Of a stretch of 64,000 nt of DNA, positions 35,598 through 48,535 are shown in pieces (within the stretch, counting starts at the first letter, position 1; each line of letters begins with the position of its first letter). The position numbers and the translations under genes were made by a program. The stretch is from Torreya grandis (Eukaryota > Streptophyta > Pinopsida > Cupressales > Taxaceae). The notes beneath the pieces were generated by a model. It saw only the letters and a list, made by a program, of their open reading frames with translations, searched no databases and was not told the DNA's origin. The DNA lies in contig JARHVA010002685.1 in assembly GCA_037957365.1 (NCBI GenBank), positions 850,001-914,000 of the forward strand. The letters are read 5' to 3'.

Positions 35598-37711
35598 CAG
35601 ATGTGAAAATAACTATTAAAAGATTTATTTCACTTTCTTTCATTCTTTTTAGCATTATTTTTATCGTATATCTATCATATTAGATGGACTCTATTGAACT
35701 AGATCTAATTTATGTGCACATTATTTCAAGAATAAGCAACTGGATCAACTTAGATGACCTAGTAAAAAAATTTAGACTTCCAAACTTCTAGTTTAGACTA
35801 CTAGGTTGACCTAGTCAGCCCTATACAATTTCAAACATTTAGATTTAGCTACTAGGTTGACCCTAGTCAACCCTGTACATTTCACACACTCAACAGTAGG
35901 ATTTTGCAAAGTTTGATCAACCTAGTCAACCCACTTAGTAGAGTTTTCAAGAATATTCTAGGGTTCTTAACTATAAAAATTCATTCTCAACATATTTGAT
36001 CTACCAAGGTTCTTATCTCTCTATCTCTTTATTTTTTGTCTTTCCTTTCATAGTTTGTAGTCTTCAAAACTGCCCTTGCATAATTGACTGGATTAACCCT
36101 GTCAACCCAATTCTATGTTCTATGTGATGTATGAATAATTAAGTTGACCTTGGTTGACCCTGTTCATTTTTAGACCTTACTTCCATAGTATATGTTTGAC
36201 CCTATTGACCTTGTTCTATATTTTGTGCATATAGTGTCAACACTATACCTTATTTCAAGTTAGAACTAATCTCTATATGCTAGTAATTAGTTAACATCTT
36301 TCTTTTCTTATTGCTTGCATGATTATAATAGCTCACATAGTCTAATTATGGGATTTTTAATTAATAATTTAGTTTCACTATATATATTTTATGCACACAT
36401 AGCCAAATCACATAATATAAACAAGCATTTTAACATTTGCTACCCTAGGTCAACCTACTTAGATTTCATCACCAAGGTGGAAGCTAACTTGATCCTCTGG
36501 TCAAGTATAAATCATGGTTAATGGTATATTTTGGCTAAACACCTAACACCCTTATTGTTGTGGTGTGTGAAGTGAGTGGGTAGGCCCCAATACCAAGCAT
36601 GTATCATTACCATTATAGTCCCTTTCAGCTTAAACTACCTAAAACCATCCTTACATTACTATTTAGTTCCTTACAACTCACTTATCATCAAATTTAAAAT
36701 CATATTCTTAATGATGTGATAAACATCTTATGTTGACCAATTAGTTATCTCTTTAATTTTTAAGTTGATTTCTTGCTCTTTTCTCAATTGTGTGTGTAAA
36801 AACATGAATTAGCCAGTGTTAGTGTAAGATTTTGTATTGTGTGCTTCAATTGGATTTGCTAGCATTGATATAATTAACTATTTGTTTCCCTTTAGTTTTT
36901 ACTTTCCTAGATTATCTATAAAAATTATCTTTTTGCAGTCCATAAATTGTTACAAACTTTTTTCTTCCCTGTCTGTTATACTAGGTCGACTGAGTTGATC
37001 CTATTGTGTGTGCAAAAACATGAATTAACCAGTGTTAGTGTAAGATTTTATATTTTGTGATTCAATTAGATTTTCCATCATTGATCTAATTAACTATTTG
37101 TTTCCCTTTAGTTTTTACTTTCCTATATTAGCTACAAAAATTATCTTGTTTCAGTTAATAAATTATTACAAACTTTTTTTCTTCCCTGTCTGTTATACTA
37201 GGTCGACCTAGTTAATCCTATATATTTTTATAGCATCTATACACTACATATGATTGAATTAGTTGACCCTATACTATATATATATCCCTTTTTACCTCTT
37301 TTACCATCTCCTATGCATTGTACTAGATCAACCAAGTTGACCTTGTATAGTTTTAAAGTCTCTATTTTTATGCCAGGTCAATGCAATCACCCCTATACTA
37401 TTTTAGTCACTTCTTGGTTATTTTATTTCTCATATCTCTTCCTTTACCTTCATCATGAAATTTTTTCTTGATAGTGACACTAAGTTGTAGTCAATAAACA
37501 TGATGAATCTTACCAATCATTGGATGATAGTAATGTTCATATTACCACTCGCACAATGAACTATGGAACCCATCCTAATACCTCTTCATAATATAATATT
37601 ATTTTATCATTATAAGACCAACTTGAGTCAGAGTATACTCTCAAAATTATCTTCTTTATCTTTGAATTTCCTTAACATTGAGAAAAATATCCTTCTACCA
37701 TTTACAATCTT
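35598..37711 (+). other. Leader of D with reiterated W-box-like motifs
   Basis: Non-coding. GGTTGACC, GGTCAACC or near variants recur about a dozen times between 35733 and 37395, often followed by CTATACA or CTGT. It also contains a tandem duplication at 36788-37220. Confidence 0.7.
36788..37220 (+). repeat. Two-copy tandem duplication in the leader of D
   Basis: 36788-37003 and 37004-37220 align end to end (AACATGAATTA, CCAGTGTTAGTGTAAGATTTT, TAACTATTTGTTTCCCTTTA, CCCTGTCTGTTATACTAGGT), each ending in the W-box-like motif. Confidence 0.9.
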
Positions 37712-39480
37712 ATGATTAGTGGTCAAGTTGAAGAACCTCATTCACCTACTCCTACATTCTCAACTAGATTTGGGGGTAAAAATTTCTTTGATTCTCATTA
37801 TCTTCCTTTGATTATGACCCCTTATCATACCATGACCTCTTCTTCTCTAACTTCTTCCACCTCCATGCCTAGTATCTTAACTAACATGGCAGGTTCTGTA
37901 TCTAGTGGACCTTTCTTAAGATCCACTATATTTAATCCATCTACTAGTGCTTTGTTTACTACCTAAAGAAATCATGATTCTAGTGATTCTTCCTCTCAAC
38001 CATTCACTATTCCATCTTTTTCTACACAAGCAAATTTTTCCACTAGTGCATTTCATTCTCATAATTCTTCTCAAGCTCCTATCAACACCAATAGTGCTAC
38101 CCAAGCCAGTAATGCCAACCCTAATACTTATAATAAAGATAATAAAACACATCAAATTTTGTTTTAAATATCAATCAAATGAATAAATTTCAATTTCATA
38201 ACATAAATCAAATGATGAGAATGTAAAACCACCTTCTCAATCTTCAATCTCATCCACACCCAATGGATTGGGAAACACATAACCAAAATGTTCCCCCTCT
38301 TCCTCTTTGAGATTATCAAGGAAATCTCATTCCTAAAAATATTTTAATTAAAAAAACCATCAAGAATCTACAAAATGAACCTCTTACTACTCAAATTACT
38401 AACATGGACATAGGAGGTATAACACTTACAATTTCTTATAATGGATCAACCAATCCTACCCTTCATCTAAAGACATTTGGAAATCTTCATAAGGATTAGG
38501 TCAAATTACATACCTTTGATGCTACCAAGATCCTTTCCAAAACCCTCATAGGTGATGCTTTGGATTGGTACAATCAACTTAGACCACATTCCATTACTAG
38601 TTTGGAGGATTTATTGAATGCTTTAGTGTAATAATTCTAAACTAGTGATCTTCCTGAAAACACTTTGGCACATTTCATAAATTACAAACAAAATGAAACT
38701 ACTCAAGCCTTTGTTAATATATGGAATACTTTGTCAAATAAATGTGAACATAACATGGCTGATGATAATATTTTCCATCTCTTTATTGATTCCTTTTTCG
38801 TAAGCTTCAATATCAGGTCTGTACTCTCTCTCCACGTACATTGGAGGAGGCTATTAACCAAGCTAAACTACAAGATTTTATAATGCATCAATTCAATCCA
38901 CCACAACCTTTTGTGGGTCCTTGTCTATTACTAAATAAAAAAACCAAAATATTACTAATGATGGTGTTATAGATTCTTATGACACCATTCATAATATTCA
39001 AGTTGTCATTCCTAACCAATCTTAAAAACCAGTTCCCCCTTATCCAAAATTTACTAATCCTCATTTATCTTCAATAAATAACATCAAGATTCACAAACCT
39101 CTATCCTCAACTAAATTTCTTAAGTATCTACCTAGGCCTCTTCCTCAAGATCTTAACCCTACTCATCCTATGAAATCCTGGTATGATCCTAAATTTTTTT
39201 GTTGGTTTCATGCTAATTGGGGTCATTCTCATGAGACTTGTAGACAAATTCATAATTTGGCTATGGATTTTATTCTTGGACCTAATTTTAATCATGATTA
39301 TATCTTTCACATGCATAAATAACCTTATGAAATTACTTTTAAGGACTACAAATTACATGAAAAAATCAAGACGTAAATCAAGCAAACACTCATTTAGCTA
39401 TCTATAAAGATATCTCCCTAATCATCAACCAATTCAAGACACCAAAGAAAAGTCCAACCCTTCCACAAATAATGTATAAA
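37712..39480 (+). pseudogene. Element D gag remnant, Tat-like
   Basis: Starts with a Ser/Thr-rich N-terminal stretch (37712-37966). The capsid part (about 38400-38883) reads THLKTFGNLHKD-like, ILSKTLIGDALDWYNQLRP, HSITSLEDLLNAL and LSNKCEHNMADDNIFHL. This is the LVGDALDWY..LRP.SI.S...L pattern of Tat gag. A zinc-knuckle-like FCWFHANWGHSHETC with RQIHNLAMDFI follows near 39197, its first Cys kept. Stops and two frameshifts interrupt it. Would form the element's capsid. Confidence 0.75.
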
Positions 39481-39509
39481 GTTTTTTTGACCCCACTTTT
39501 GAGGATAAT

Positions 39510-40880
39510 GTGGTTAGCATGACTAATATGCAAAGGGTGGTGGCTTTCATTTATTCCCAACTTATCTACACTCCTCTTTCATGTAGAACATATCATGTTA
39601 TCCAAGATTCTTATCCAAATAGTTTAAATGAGTTGGGTCAAGATGACCTTATTACTTTTGATGATCCAATTCATGATTCTCCCTTAGATAACACTTCCCA
39701 TTCTATTTCTACCACTCTTCCATCATCTTCCAATACTAATGATAATCAAGCTTCTACTAACACTTATTCTAATTCTCAAAGTCAACTTGAATCAACCACT
39801 TCATCATCACAACATGATTTACAACCTTTTTCTAAACCTTCTTCTTCTTACCAACAAAATTTCAATGTACTTAAATTCCTCCTTTTGATGACCTTCTTAA
39901 CCATTATACACCTACATCTAAAAACATTATTATGGGTTATGATGAGTGCGATCCCATTGTAGAGCTCACTAATCTCGCATCCCAAATTCTATTCCTTGAG
40001 ATTATGAGGACTTATCCCCATCATAATGGAGCCATTTACAGGATTCAAGGTGACACTAACCCTTGGAATTTCAAAAATTTCCAAGATCATGGTGTCTTTA
40101 AGATTCTTACTCTTGAACCTTTGCCAAGCATTCCATTCTATGAGTCTCAACATTTAAATATTCCCATCAATTAAACTTGAGGTTATAATGGACATCCTAA
40201 GCTCATTGGTAACATTCATCCTAACCTCTTAGATTTCAATGATGATGAGCCCGATGAGATTAACTTAAATATAAAAACTTTTGATCTCTCATCTCATCTC
40301 ATCTTTCAACTTCTTACTTCATTATAACCTCATTATTGAAAGCCTCTTTATGATGATATTCTTGAAGTCTTGACCAAGACTATGCATTCTATTCACCATA
40401 CTTCATTAGATGATAAGGGCATCCCTACTTGTGTTATTGACCTTCACACCCTAGATTACGATGATGGTTATTCCTTAGATGATCCATTGTTAGGTGGTCT
40501 TATATAGGCCTATGATGCCAAGATTGTCCATTATATTTATTCTTTACTTAAGTCTTTTCATGCATCTCATCATTTTAATTCACTTATAGTTCTTTATTTT
40601 TGTATTTTTCCCCTTTATCATAAGGTATATATGGTGTCTATACCTTTATTTTCTAAGGATCCATGTAGGACTATGATCATAAATCATGTTATGACTGAGC
40701 CTTACCATTTTGCTAGGTACCCTGACCCTCATAGCTAGTTTACCCTTGAGGTTAGTGCAATTCTCTTTAGACCTTCTATAGATCCCAACCCTCCCTCAGT
40801 AGAGCCATTATCAAAATCCACTTCTTCTCCTATTATATTTGATCTTCTCCGACTCTTTCTATAGTTGATCCTATACCCAC
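39510..40880 (+). pseudogene. Extra sense coding stretches downstream of D's gag
   Basis: 39510-39962 gives a Ser/Thr/Asn/Gln-rich peptide. 39932-40174 and the following sequence give GYDECDPIVELTNLASQI, NPWNFKNFQDHGVFKILTLE and LLDFNDDEPDEINLN. Codon-like composition continues to about 40730 with few stops. No protease, RT or other known motif is recognised; it may be the gag-pol linker kept after loss of pol. Confidence 0.45.
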
Positions 40881-41667
40881 TCCTATTGTTGTTGATCCCA
40901 ACCCTATTTTTGATTCCACTACTCCTTCTATTGAGCCTAGTTCTATTCTTTCCTCATCATCACCCTCCCTTAGTGATGGTTATATTTATTTACCTAATAT
41001 GGTTCCTCTACCCACTAAATGGGTCAACGAGTGTTATCCCTCTTATTCTACTCATATTACAGCTCCTTCTGTGAATGCTTCTACTAAAACCACTCATAAG
41101 CATAAATGTTGCTTCTATGGGATAAATAGTCATTATTTTACCCATTGTTGTAAGTTGAGATAATATATTGATACCTTACATCCTTCTTCCATATCATCAG
41201 AAAAATCCATACCTACCTCGAAGGTACTTCTTAAATATATACCCAAATATGGTGAGGTATATAATCTATGGCATCTATGTGGCACCCATCCTATCAATCT
41301 TTGTCACATCCTTAAAAAATATCTTAAAGATCACCTTATATCCATTTTTGGACCTTCTATGACTCCTCCAATAGGTTATTCATAAAATAAATCTCCTCAT
41401 TCTCCCATGGATCCACCTCCTATGGTTACATCACCTCCTGTGGTCCCTTCACCACCTTCTGTGCCTTTACTAGTGATTTCTTCACCCGTGGACCTTCCTT
41501 CACCCATGGACTTTCCCTCACCGATGAATCCTTCTTCACCAATGATTCTTGCATCTATCATAGAACCTAATCCCATGCATTATCCTAACCATCTCTTGCC
41601 TAATTTCCCTCCTCAGCATGATCTATTAAGAATTCCTACTTTTTCTATGGAGGATATTATAAAATAA
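40881..41667 (+). pseudogene. Second zinc-knuckle pair and proline-rich tail in D
   Basis: Two knuckle-like strings, CCFYGINSHYFTHCCKLR (about 41107-41160) and LWHLCGTHPINLCHILKKYL (about 41270-41330), precede an 86-codon stretch (41407-41667) with PPMVTSPPVVPSPPSVPLL and PMDFPSPMNPSSPM repeats. Two more gag-like knuckles this far from the first gag suggest a duplicated or second gag module. Function unknown. Confidence 0.45.
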
Positions 41668-44040
41668 GTATTCACCCAATATTCATTGAAGATTGACAAG
41701 ATATTAGTAACAGTTCATCTCCAACTTCATAGATATTTATCTAATGTCTTGGATAATGTGTGTGGATAGATTTATCATTATTTATGAGCACATTCATGGT
41801 TATTTTGAATTTTCATTTAGGTTGAATGTGTGCTCTAATATTATCTTTATCTATTTATTATATCATTTAACACTATGTCATATTTTTCCTTATTATATAT
41901 GGTGATCTTACTTGTTGTACTATATCTTGCTTATCTTATTATTTATATTTCACATATGATTGCCTTTTTTTTTATCATTGATTTATCTCTTCTACTTGAT
42001 TTTTTCTCAAAACTCTTTTCTTTCCTCTTCATGATTGTTTGATTTCTTATGTCCATTTTTCATAGATAATTATCATTATGACTTGGTCCTATAAACCTTG
42101 TTCCCTTTGATCATTATCTCCCTTTTACCATGTGATCAGTTAGCAAATAATCCTATTCATTACTATCTCCTTACACTAGTCCACTTTTTGGATCTCCTTT
42201 TTCCCTTAATCCTTTTTTATAAACTAAGCATATACATGGTTGAGACTTGAGATCACATGCTCGTTCATTGTTAAGCCTAAGTGTCCTAATCAGTCTTTGT
42301 CTTTGGTTATTTATATTAGTTTAACCTTAGCCTATAATTCATTCATGTGTATCACTACATCTCTCATGATTTATCATTTCAAGTCCATATGGAGGAGGAA
42401 TCTTAAAAATCCATAAAAATTTAAAATCCAAATCATTTAAACAAAATGAAATGATACAAAATGAAAAAATATTCTTAAAATTCCAATCATACTAAAAGAC
42501 ATGATTTAAAGCACATCTCCTTCTTCTAGTCAAATCTCAAACTCCATAGTTGGACTAATGGTAGAGCCAAGGTACTTTGGGGTGTGGTATGCTAGTAGAT
42601 TAGAAGAGGAGAATAAAAAAATATTTTAGTGCTACCTACTTTCTCATGCAAGTACCCAATCTTCATAGTAGACCGATGGATCTATAAGGGGTCTTAAAAA
42701 ATGGGCAACACATCATGGGAAGGTATGCCCATTTTCCTTTTCTTGTACCAATCTACCTTCATGAGATTATCTCAGTAACACACTTATTTTCCTATGAAAC
42801 TTTGTGTCTATAACGAACATGCTTCTTTTGTACATAAATAACCACTAGTCACTTAGTGTCTTCTCATGTCCTTAGTATGCATCATGTCTCCTAAGGTATT
42901 TTCATAATATGCCTAAGTCATGATTTTTACTTTCCCTTTTTCATTCCCTATATCCCTCATATTTATTCATGGTAAATATTGTTTTGTCTATTGATCACTT
43001 CCTTTGGGATTTTATTTATGAGTTACATTATAAGATCATGGATAGGACCCAACCATCCTCACAAATTACCAAATTTTACCTTCTTATTACCCATATCCTT
43101 GATTAATTGATTTTTCCTGACCATTCCACCCTAGTGGTGTTCTCTTTGTGAGTTTTAGTGTAAGATCATGGATAGGTCCCAATATTGCTCACAAAATTTT
43201 CCAATACCCAAGTCATAATCCAAAATTACATGTGTCAAATATGAGATAAGATTTGATTGATTATGAAGTTACACATCATTGACATGCTTCCCATCTTGAT
43301 TTAGTGTGTTTTATGCATACTTAATTTATCCTTCACCTCTTTATCTTCTTATTTTCTCAGTACATGTAAGAATATAACCACTTCTTGAAAATTTCATACT
43401 TCTTAGCTTGAATTAGTGTGATAAATTTAAGACCAATATTTTACCAATTTTCTTTTTCTTTTGTACTTCCTAGTATGATATAATATAATTGATTGATTTA
43501 ATTCATTTATTTTTATATCATTTATGCCCTTTTACATACCTTCAATTTTATTATATTGTTTTCATACTTCCCAATGCAAATTAGTATGATTTTACTTGTT
43601 TTAATTTTGTGCAAACATCTTTCACTTTGGTTTAGAAACAAATCCCTTTTTACCATCTTTTTTTACCATTTATTGGTTCTTTATACTTAATCATTTCTTG
43701 CTATTACACATTTCCTAGCTTGAAATAGTGTGTAGTACACATTCTTGATTGATTATATTTTTTTGAGTCCTTTTTTCCTATTTATTTTTAACCATGCATG
43801 TGTTTTTCAAAATTCTAGAAAAGAAACCACATCTCATATATTTCCTATAGCATTTACAACAAAAGCTAAATACATATGATAAAAATAAATATATCCAAAG
43901 CATCTACAACCATAACCATAATGAACAACCATAATAATAAACCATAATGACAATATACACAACCAATAATAATATGCCAAAATGATCCAATGTATATATC
44001 TCATGAATTTGATATAACAAATACAACCATATACAATGCT
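41668..44040. other. Non-coding middle of D with diffuse repeats
   Basis: T-rich. GATCATGGATAGG-CCCAA occurs twice (near 43036 and 43153), and a loose unit like CATACTTCCTAGCTTGAATTAGTGTGA recurs about four times between 43380 and 43740. No domain seen. Confidence 0.5.
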
Positions 44041-45149
44041 CCAACTCTACGACTAGGTCCCATTTTCTCTATCTCTTGGCCTAGCCACACTACCTACTAA
44101 GGCCTTATTTTGAATCCTCCAGATAGTATTTTATGAGGACACCGTCTGAGATCTCAATCCCTTTACCTATCTCTATAAGTGTGCTACCTACACTTGTGAA
44201 TGCATCAAATGAGTCTGGATCTCTATCATCTACATCATTATGGCTATATGTTCATCTCTCTCCTTAGCCAAGGACTACAATGCCTACATCTCACCTACAC
44301 CCATCTCTTTCGGTGGCTACATCCTCTCCCTATATACCCATAACTATCTCATTTCCTACCTACCTAGTATAAACCAGCTCACCTAAGCTAGGGCAGATGG
44401 TACACTAGGATCCTTTAATACAATCATGTCATATGGTTGTAGAGTTTCATCTAGGATGTCATGTAGTGATCCCCTCACCAAGGACCCCCATCTCTCTTCT
44501 ACATCCTCAACTACATCTACAAAATAACACTAGATAGATATTAGATCACTATTATATCTAAAAATACCTATCTATCTATACTTCTAAATAAAACCTTAAA
44601 ATAATAATTTAACCATCTTTTATTAACTATCTATATTTTGGCTACTATGGTCTCACCATATGTGTGACCACCTAACATAGTCTCCCTATTTACATAGCCT
44701 CCTAGTACCTCCTCTATAGGCCACCTCCTCAGCTCAAATCCCTTTTTCATGACTCATATCAATCTTAGCCTATGATTGAGTGGTCTCTCTATCATCTATC
44801 CCTCCTTTGGCTCCTCTACTAGATCATTAGGGATGACATCATTCTCTACCATCTCATATTGCCTCCATCACTATCATGTCCTTGGTGGTCACAACTCCTC
44901 CTACTATAGAACTGATAGTGTTACATTTGGTATTTCTACCTCCACCTCCCTATCCTCCTACTCTACTCCCTATTATGCTCAACTAGTCTATGGTCACTCA
45001 TGATGTGGTTTGAGTTTTAGTCTCACTATCTATGGTCCTAATCCTCTCCTACCATATGGCTCTCTCACATGATAAGCCCACTACTCAAGAATCAATATTA
45101 GCATTTTTGGATGAGGTAGGGTTATTTATCTTAGAACATGTGCCACTAG

Positions 45150-46080
45150 ATGTGGCTCTCTTTACCATGTGTAGTGTTTGACCACCTCTATCCTAGTTGT
45201 CACTAGTGTAACTATGTACTAGCTCACCCATGTAGTTTCTATGTCTCCATATGGATGACACAATATATTTATACATCTCACTGACTAAGAAATATCATGT
45301 GGGGCATGGCCCATGGTAATTAGTCCTCTCTCCATATTTGTACTTGAAGTGACCTATCATTGACTGTATGATGCAACCTAGCTGGATGATACATAGGAAA
45401 CCTCTCATATATCTAACCTATTAGTAATATAATCAATCCCATGGTCTTTTTCCCTCTAATCAACATCTCATATAGATCATGTATGAATAAGACCCAAATG
45501 ACAAATCTTAGATCATATACAACTCACTCTTATAGCATCATCCTACTCAAGGCTACCATGAATAATGGTACCTTGCCATCTAACTTGTGACATAGCACCT
45601 ATTGTGTCATAATACATATCACAAATTTATAGATATCTAAAATCTATGATGTATATAAATCATTCATACTAACTCTTCATCCTCCCAAAATCATCTCTAA
45701 CCTTGTAGCCCACATGGCTAAGGCTCTCTTCTCCTTTATGCTATCTGGTATCCTTATGATCACTAGTGATCCTACTATGGGTATCTTGAGGTTGACGTGG
45801 AAATCCTCTAGTGTGAAGGCTACCTATTCACATCCCCATCCACCTCCCATATAAATGAGTTAGTTAGTCATCCTTATCAATCAAGGAACATGACTAATAG
45901 ATCAATGCTCATGGGCATCCTACACATATCAGTTATGCCTCCTAGACCTATGGATACTAGTGTATCCCTATCTCTATTTGATAATTTCTCCAATAATTCT
46001 AGTAACCAAGCCACATCCACTAATCTCCAAAAACTTCATTGTATTTGTAACTAAGAAATAACAAAGGATGTATCAGTTCC
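45150..46080 (-). pseudogene. Antisense gene remnant in D, plant-mobile-domain-like
   Basis: Read on the minus strand from about 46080: LLELLEKLSNRDRDTLVSIG, LGGITDMCRMPMSIDLLVMF, then FTLEDFHVNLKIPIVGSLVI, IRIPDSIKEKRALAMWATRL, EMILGGRVSMNDLYTS, LDGKVPLFMVALSRMML and IYERFPMYHPARLHHTVNDR. The F-TLEDV...LGLPI.G.PV arrangement and the later RFP block resemble the plant mobile domain (aminotransferase-like) family found in plant transposons and host genes. Similar minus-strand composition may extend to 44060. It lies antisense to gag, before D's 3' LTR. Antisense extra ORFs are known from the Tat element Grande. The family assignment is from memory of the pattern and needs a search. Confidence 0.5.
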
Positions 46081-46119
46081 TTGATGTCATATATAGTCAA
46101 AATACATTCTTTTTACATG

Positions 46120-47323
46120 TTTAAATAAAAAAAGCCTAATTGATTTTAGACTAATTCATTTTTTTCATTTTACCCTATTTATAGCCTAATTTATCCCTAT
46201 TTCCCAACTTTGGTCATTTTGGGCCATTCTATCCCTCTTTTGGCTTTCTGCATGCTTTTCTATGCTTATTCTAGTTCTTTAGTCAACATAGTTTGACTAA
46301 AATTTCCCTATTTTTTCCTTAGTTAACTTGAAAATCTTAGTCAAACCTCTTATTTTCCCCTTCTTAGTGTTGTTTTGTCATTCTAGACTTTTTAAATTAG
46401 TTTTCAAACTACATTAAGGTGGTAGCTTGCAGAATGTATAGGGTCAACCCATACCTACTAGGTCGACATTGTAGATTCTACTTAATTTCAACCTACTGGG
46501 TTGATTGGGTTGACCCAGTTCATTTTACCTATCAACACCTTACATTTTCCTAAAAAAAGTGTATTTTTTCTAATTTCTTCCTAACTCATCTAAAGCCATT
46601 TCCTATCTTTCTATTTTCTATCCCTAGAATCTAATTTTGTCTCATTTTGACATCTAGAAATGCTTAAAATTAAAAATTATTTAAAATTAACTTAGTTTAA
46701 TATAAATTTAAAAAATTGGTTTAAGATTCATAGCTGCATACCTGTAGTGCACCCACTACTACCTTTGGAGCTTCTCCCTATTTAGCCTATCGTCTCCTTG
46801 CCATCCTCACTTGTTTGATCTCCAGAGCTAGTTTTTTTTTCTCTTTTGCAAGTCAAAATAAAAAATGACTTGTCTTATCCCCTATTAAAAACACTTTTCA
46901 AAATTCAAATTCTTCAATTATTTTCCTACAAATTCCTTCTTTTTCTTCTATCTTTTTTTTAACTCATCCATTTTCAAACCATAAAATGTGTTAAATTCAT
47001 GATGATGTAGAGATTCTTTCCTGCTATTATATACCTATCTTCTATTTTTTTTTTAATTTTTGGCTATTTTTTCACTAACTTCTATAGGTTCACCTAGTGT
47101 TCTTCACATTAGATGCCTTCACATTTCTTGCAGTGTACTTCTTTATCTATAAAACTAAGGTAAGTAAAGGTATGTGTTTTTTAATTATTTCCTTTCATTT
47201 ATCTTATTTATTGATTATTTAACTTTACTTAGCATCAACATTGTGTGTTATCATGTTCTATTTCCTAAAGCACCATCTTATATTGCACTTACATGACATG
47301 TGATGAGTTTCGAGTGGGGCACA
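46120..47323 (+). other. 3' region of D before its LTR
   Basis: Non-coding and T/C-rich. Two W-box-like clusters lie at 46437-46475 and 46487-46515. A short purine run, GAGTGGGGCACA (47312-47323), abuts the LTR and is the best polypurine-tract candidate. Confidence 0.45.
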
Positions 47324-48535
47324 TGTATACACATAATATTTTCAAAATTTTATTGATTACTGACACTTTGTATCTTATAATAACTTGTCAAGTCTCAATC
47401 TCTCTGAGTGCATGGCTTAAGGGGTGCACTAGGAAAGGGGTGGGTAGACCATTGGTGATTCATAAGATTATTGTCCCTTTTGCCACTTTCTATCTACACA
47501 ATCATCTCCTAAAACCATTAACATTAAGCTTATTCTTCTCAACCTTACCCATTGTAGTAATTTTCCTCTTTCCATCCTCCTTTCCTTGCCTTAATTCCCT
47601 TTTTGATTATCATTTTTACTATATCGACCATGGTTGACCCTATACAATTTAGGGGTATTTTTCAGTTTTTGGGTTTGTTAGCCTTTTAGTTGACCTAGCT
47701 CAAACCTAGTGAATTGTCCCCCAAAACATACAAGGTCAACCACGGCTGACCCTATACAACCAACATTTCTAGGAGGATTTAGGGAAAGATCTACCTATAT
47801 ATACAAGTTCATTTCCAACCATTTGTAAGAATAGAAGCAAAGAAGAATAAGTGAAAAATAAAATATGCTTATTGACTATTTTACTTGAGGAATAAAGCTT
47901 AGGGTTCCATACTTTCTTTGGAGATACAGATCTTGTCTTGTGGATAAGTCTTTTGGATGCATAGATAGGTTGTGTAGCCTAGAGATGATTTGTCTTTATT
48001 ATCCTTACATACCAAAACAATCTCTTGCAAAGCACCTTGGCCAAGGGAGATATTAAGGCTTGAATAGTTAGTCTTCAAGATAAGTATTACTAACTTTATT
48101 TATCCTTTGTAAGAGTAGATAAATAATGCAATTATACTTTTCTTCCTATGTATTATGATTCTGTACACATTGACATGAGTATATGTCTTATATGCATGTT
48201 TAGTTTAGTTATTTGTTTGATTTTAACCCCCACTTTGTGCCATAAGATTTGGTGTGCACTAGATTATATTTAATTTCTTGTTTATTAGACTTAAGTGAAA
48301 TATCAAACCTTAGGACTCTTTTAGGGTTGTTGTGTGATTGTGTTAGACTATAGGCTTTAGATCCCTACCTCACATGGTGTATTGTGACATGTGATCCCCT
48401 AATCAGGTCTAGTGGATCCCCATATTGGTCATGCTCCCACTTAACAAATGTATTCCCAATTAGAAGTGTAGGTAAGCTCTATCTTCTCTGAGTTACGATT
48501 GATTTATAGACATGATGCATTTTTTATTGCATACA
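47324..48535 (+). repeat. 3' LTR of element D (about 1.2 kb)
   Basis: Starts TGTATACACATA; counterpart of 34399-35597. The end is placed after GCATACA, before AGATC. W-box-like palindromes near 47624 and 47731 are conserved. Confidence 0.75.

Larger units (their letters stand above)
34399..48535 (+). mobile_element. Element D: 14.1-kb LTR element with gag and an antisense gene, no visible pol
   Basis: Direct repeats 34399-35597 and 47324-48535 (for example AAGGGGTGCACTA and GACCATTGGTGATTCATAAG in both) flank an interior with a Tat-like gag, extra sense coding stretches, a proline-rich tail and an antisense gene remnant. I find no RT or integrase. Flanks are AGATA on the left and AGATC on the right, a 4 of 5 match to a target-site duplication. 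The left LTR start has TA where TG is expected. A clear PBS was not found after 35597. Confidence 0.75.
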
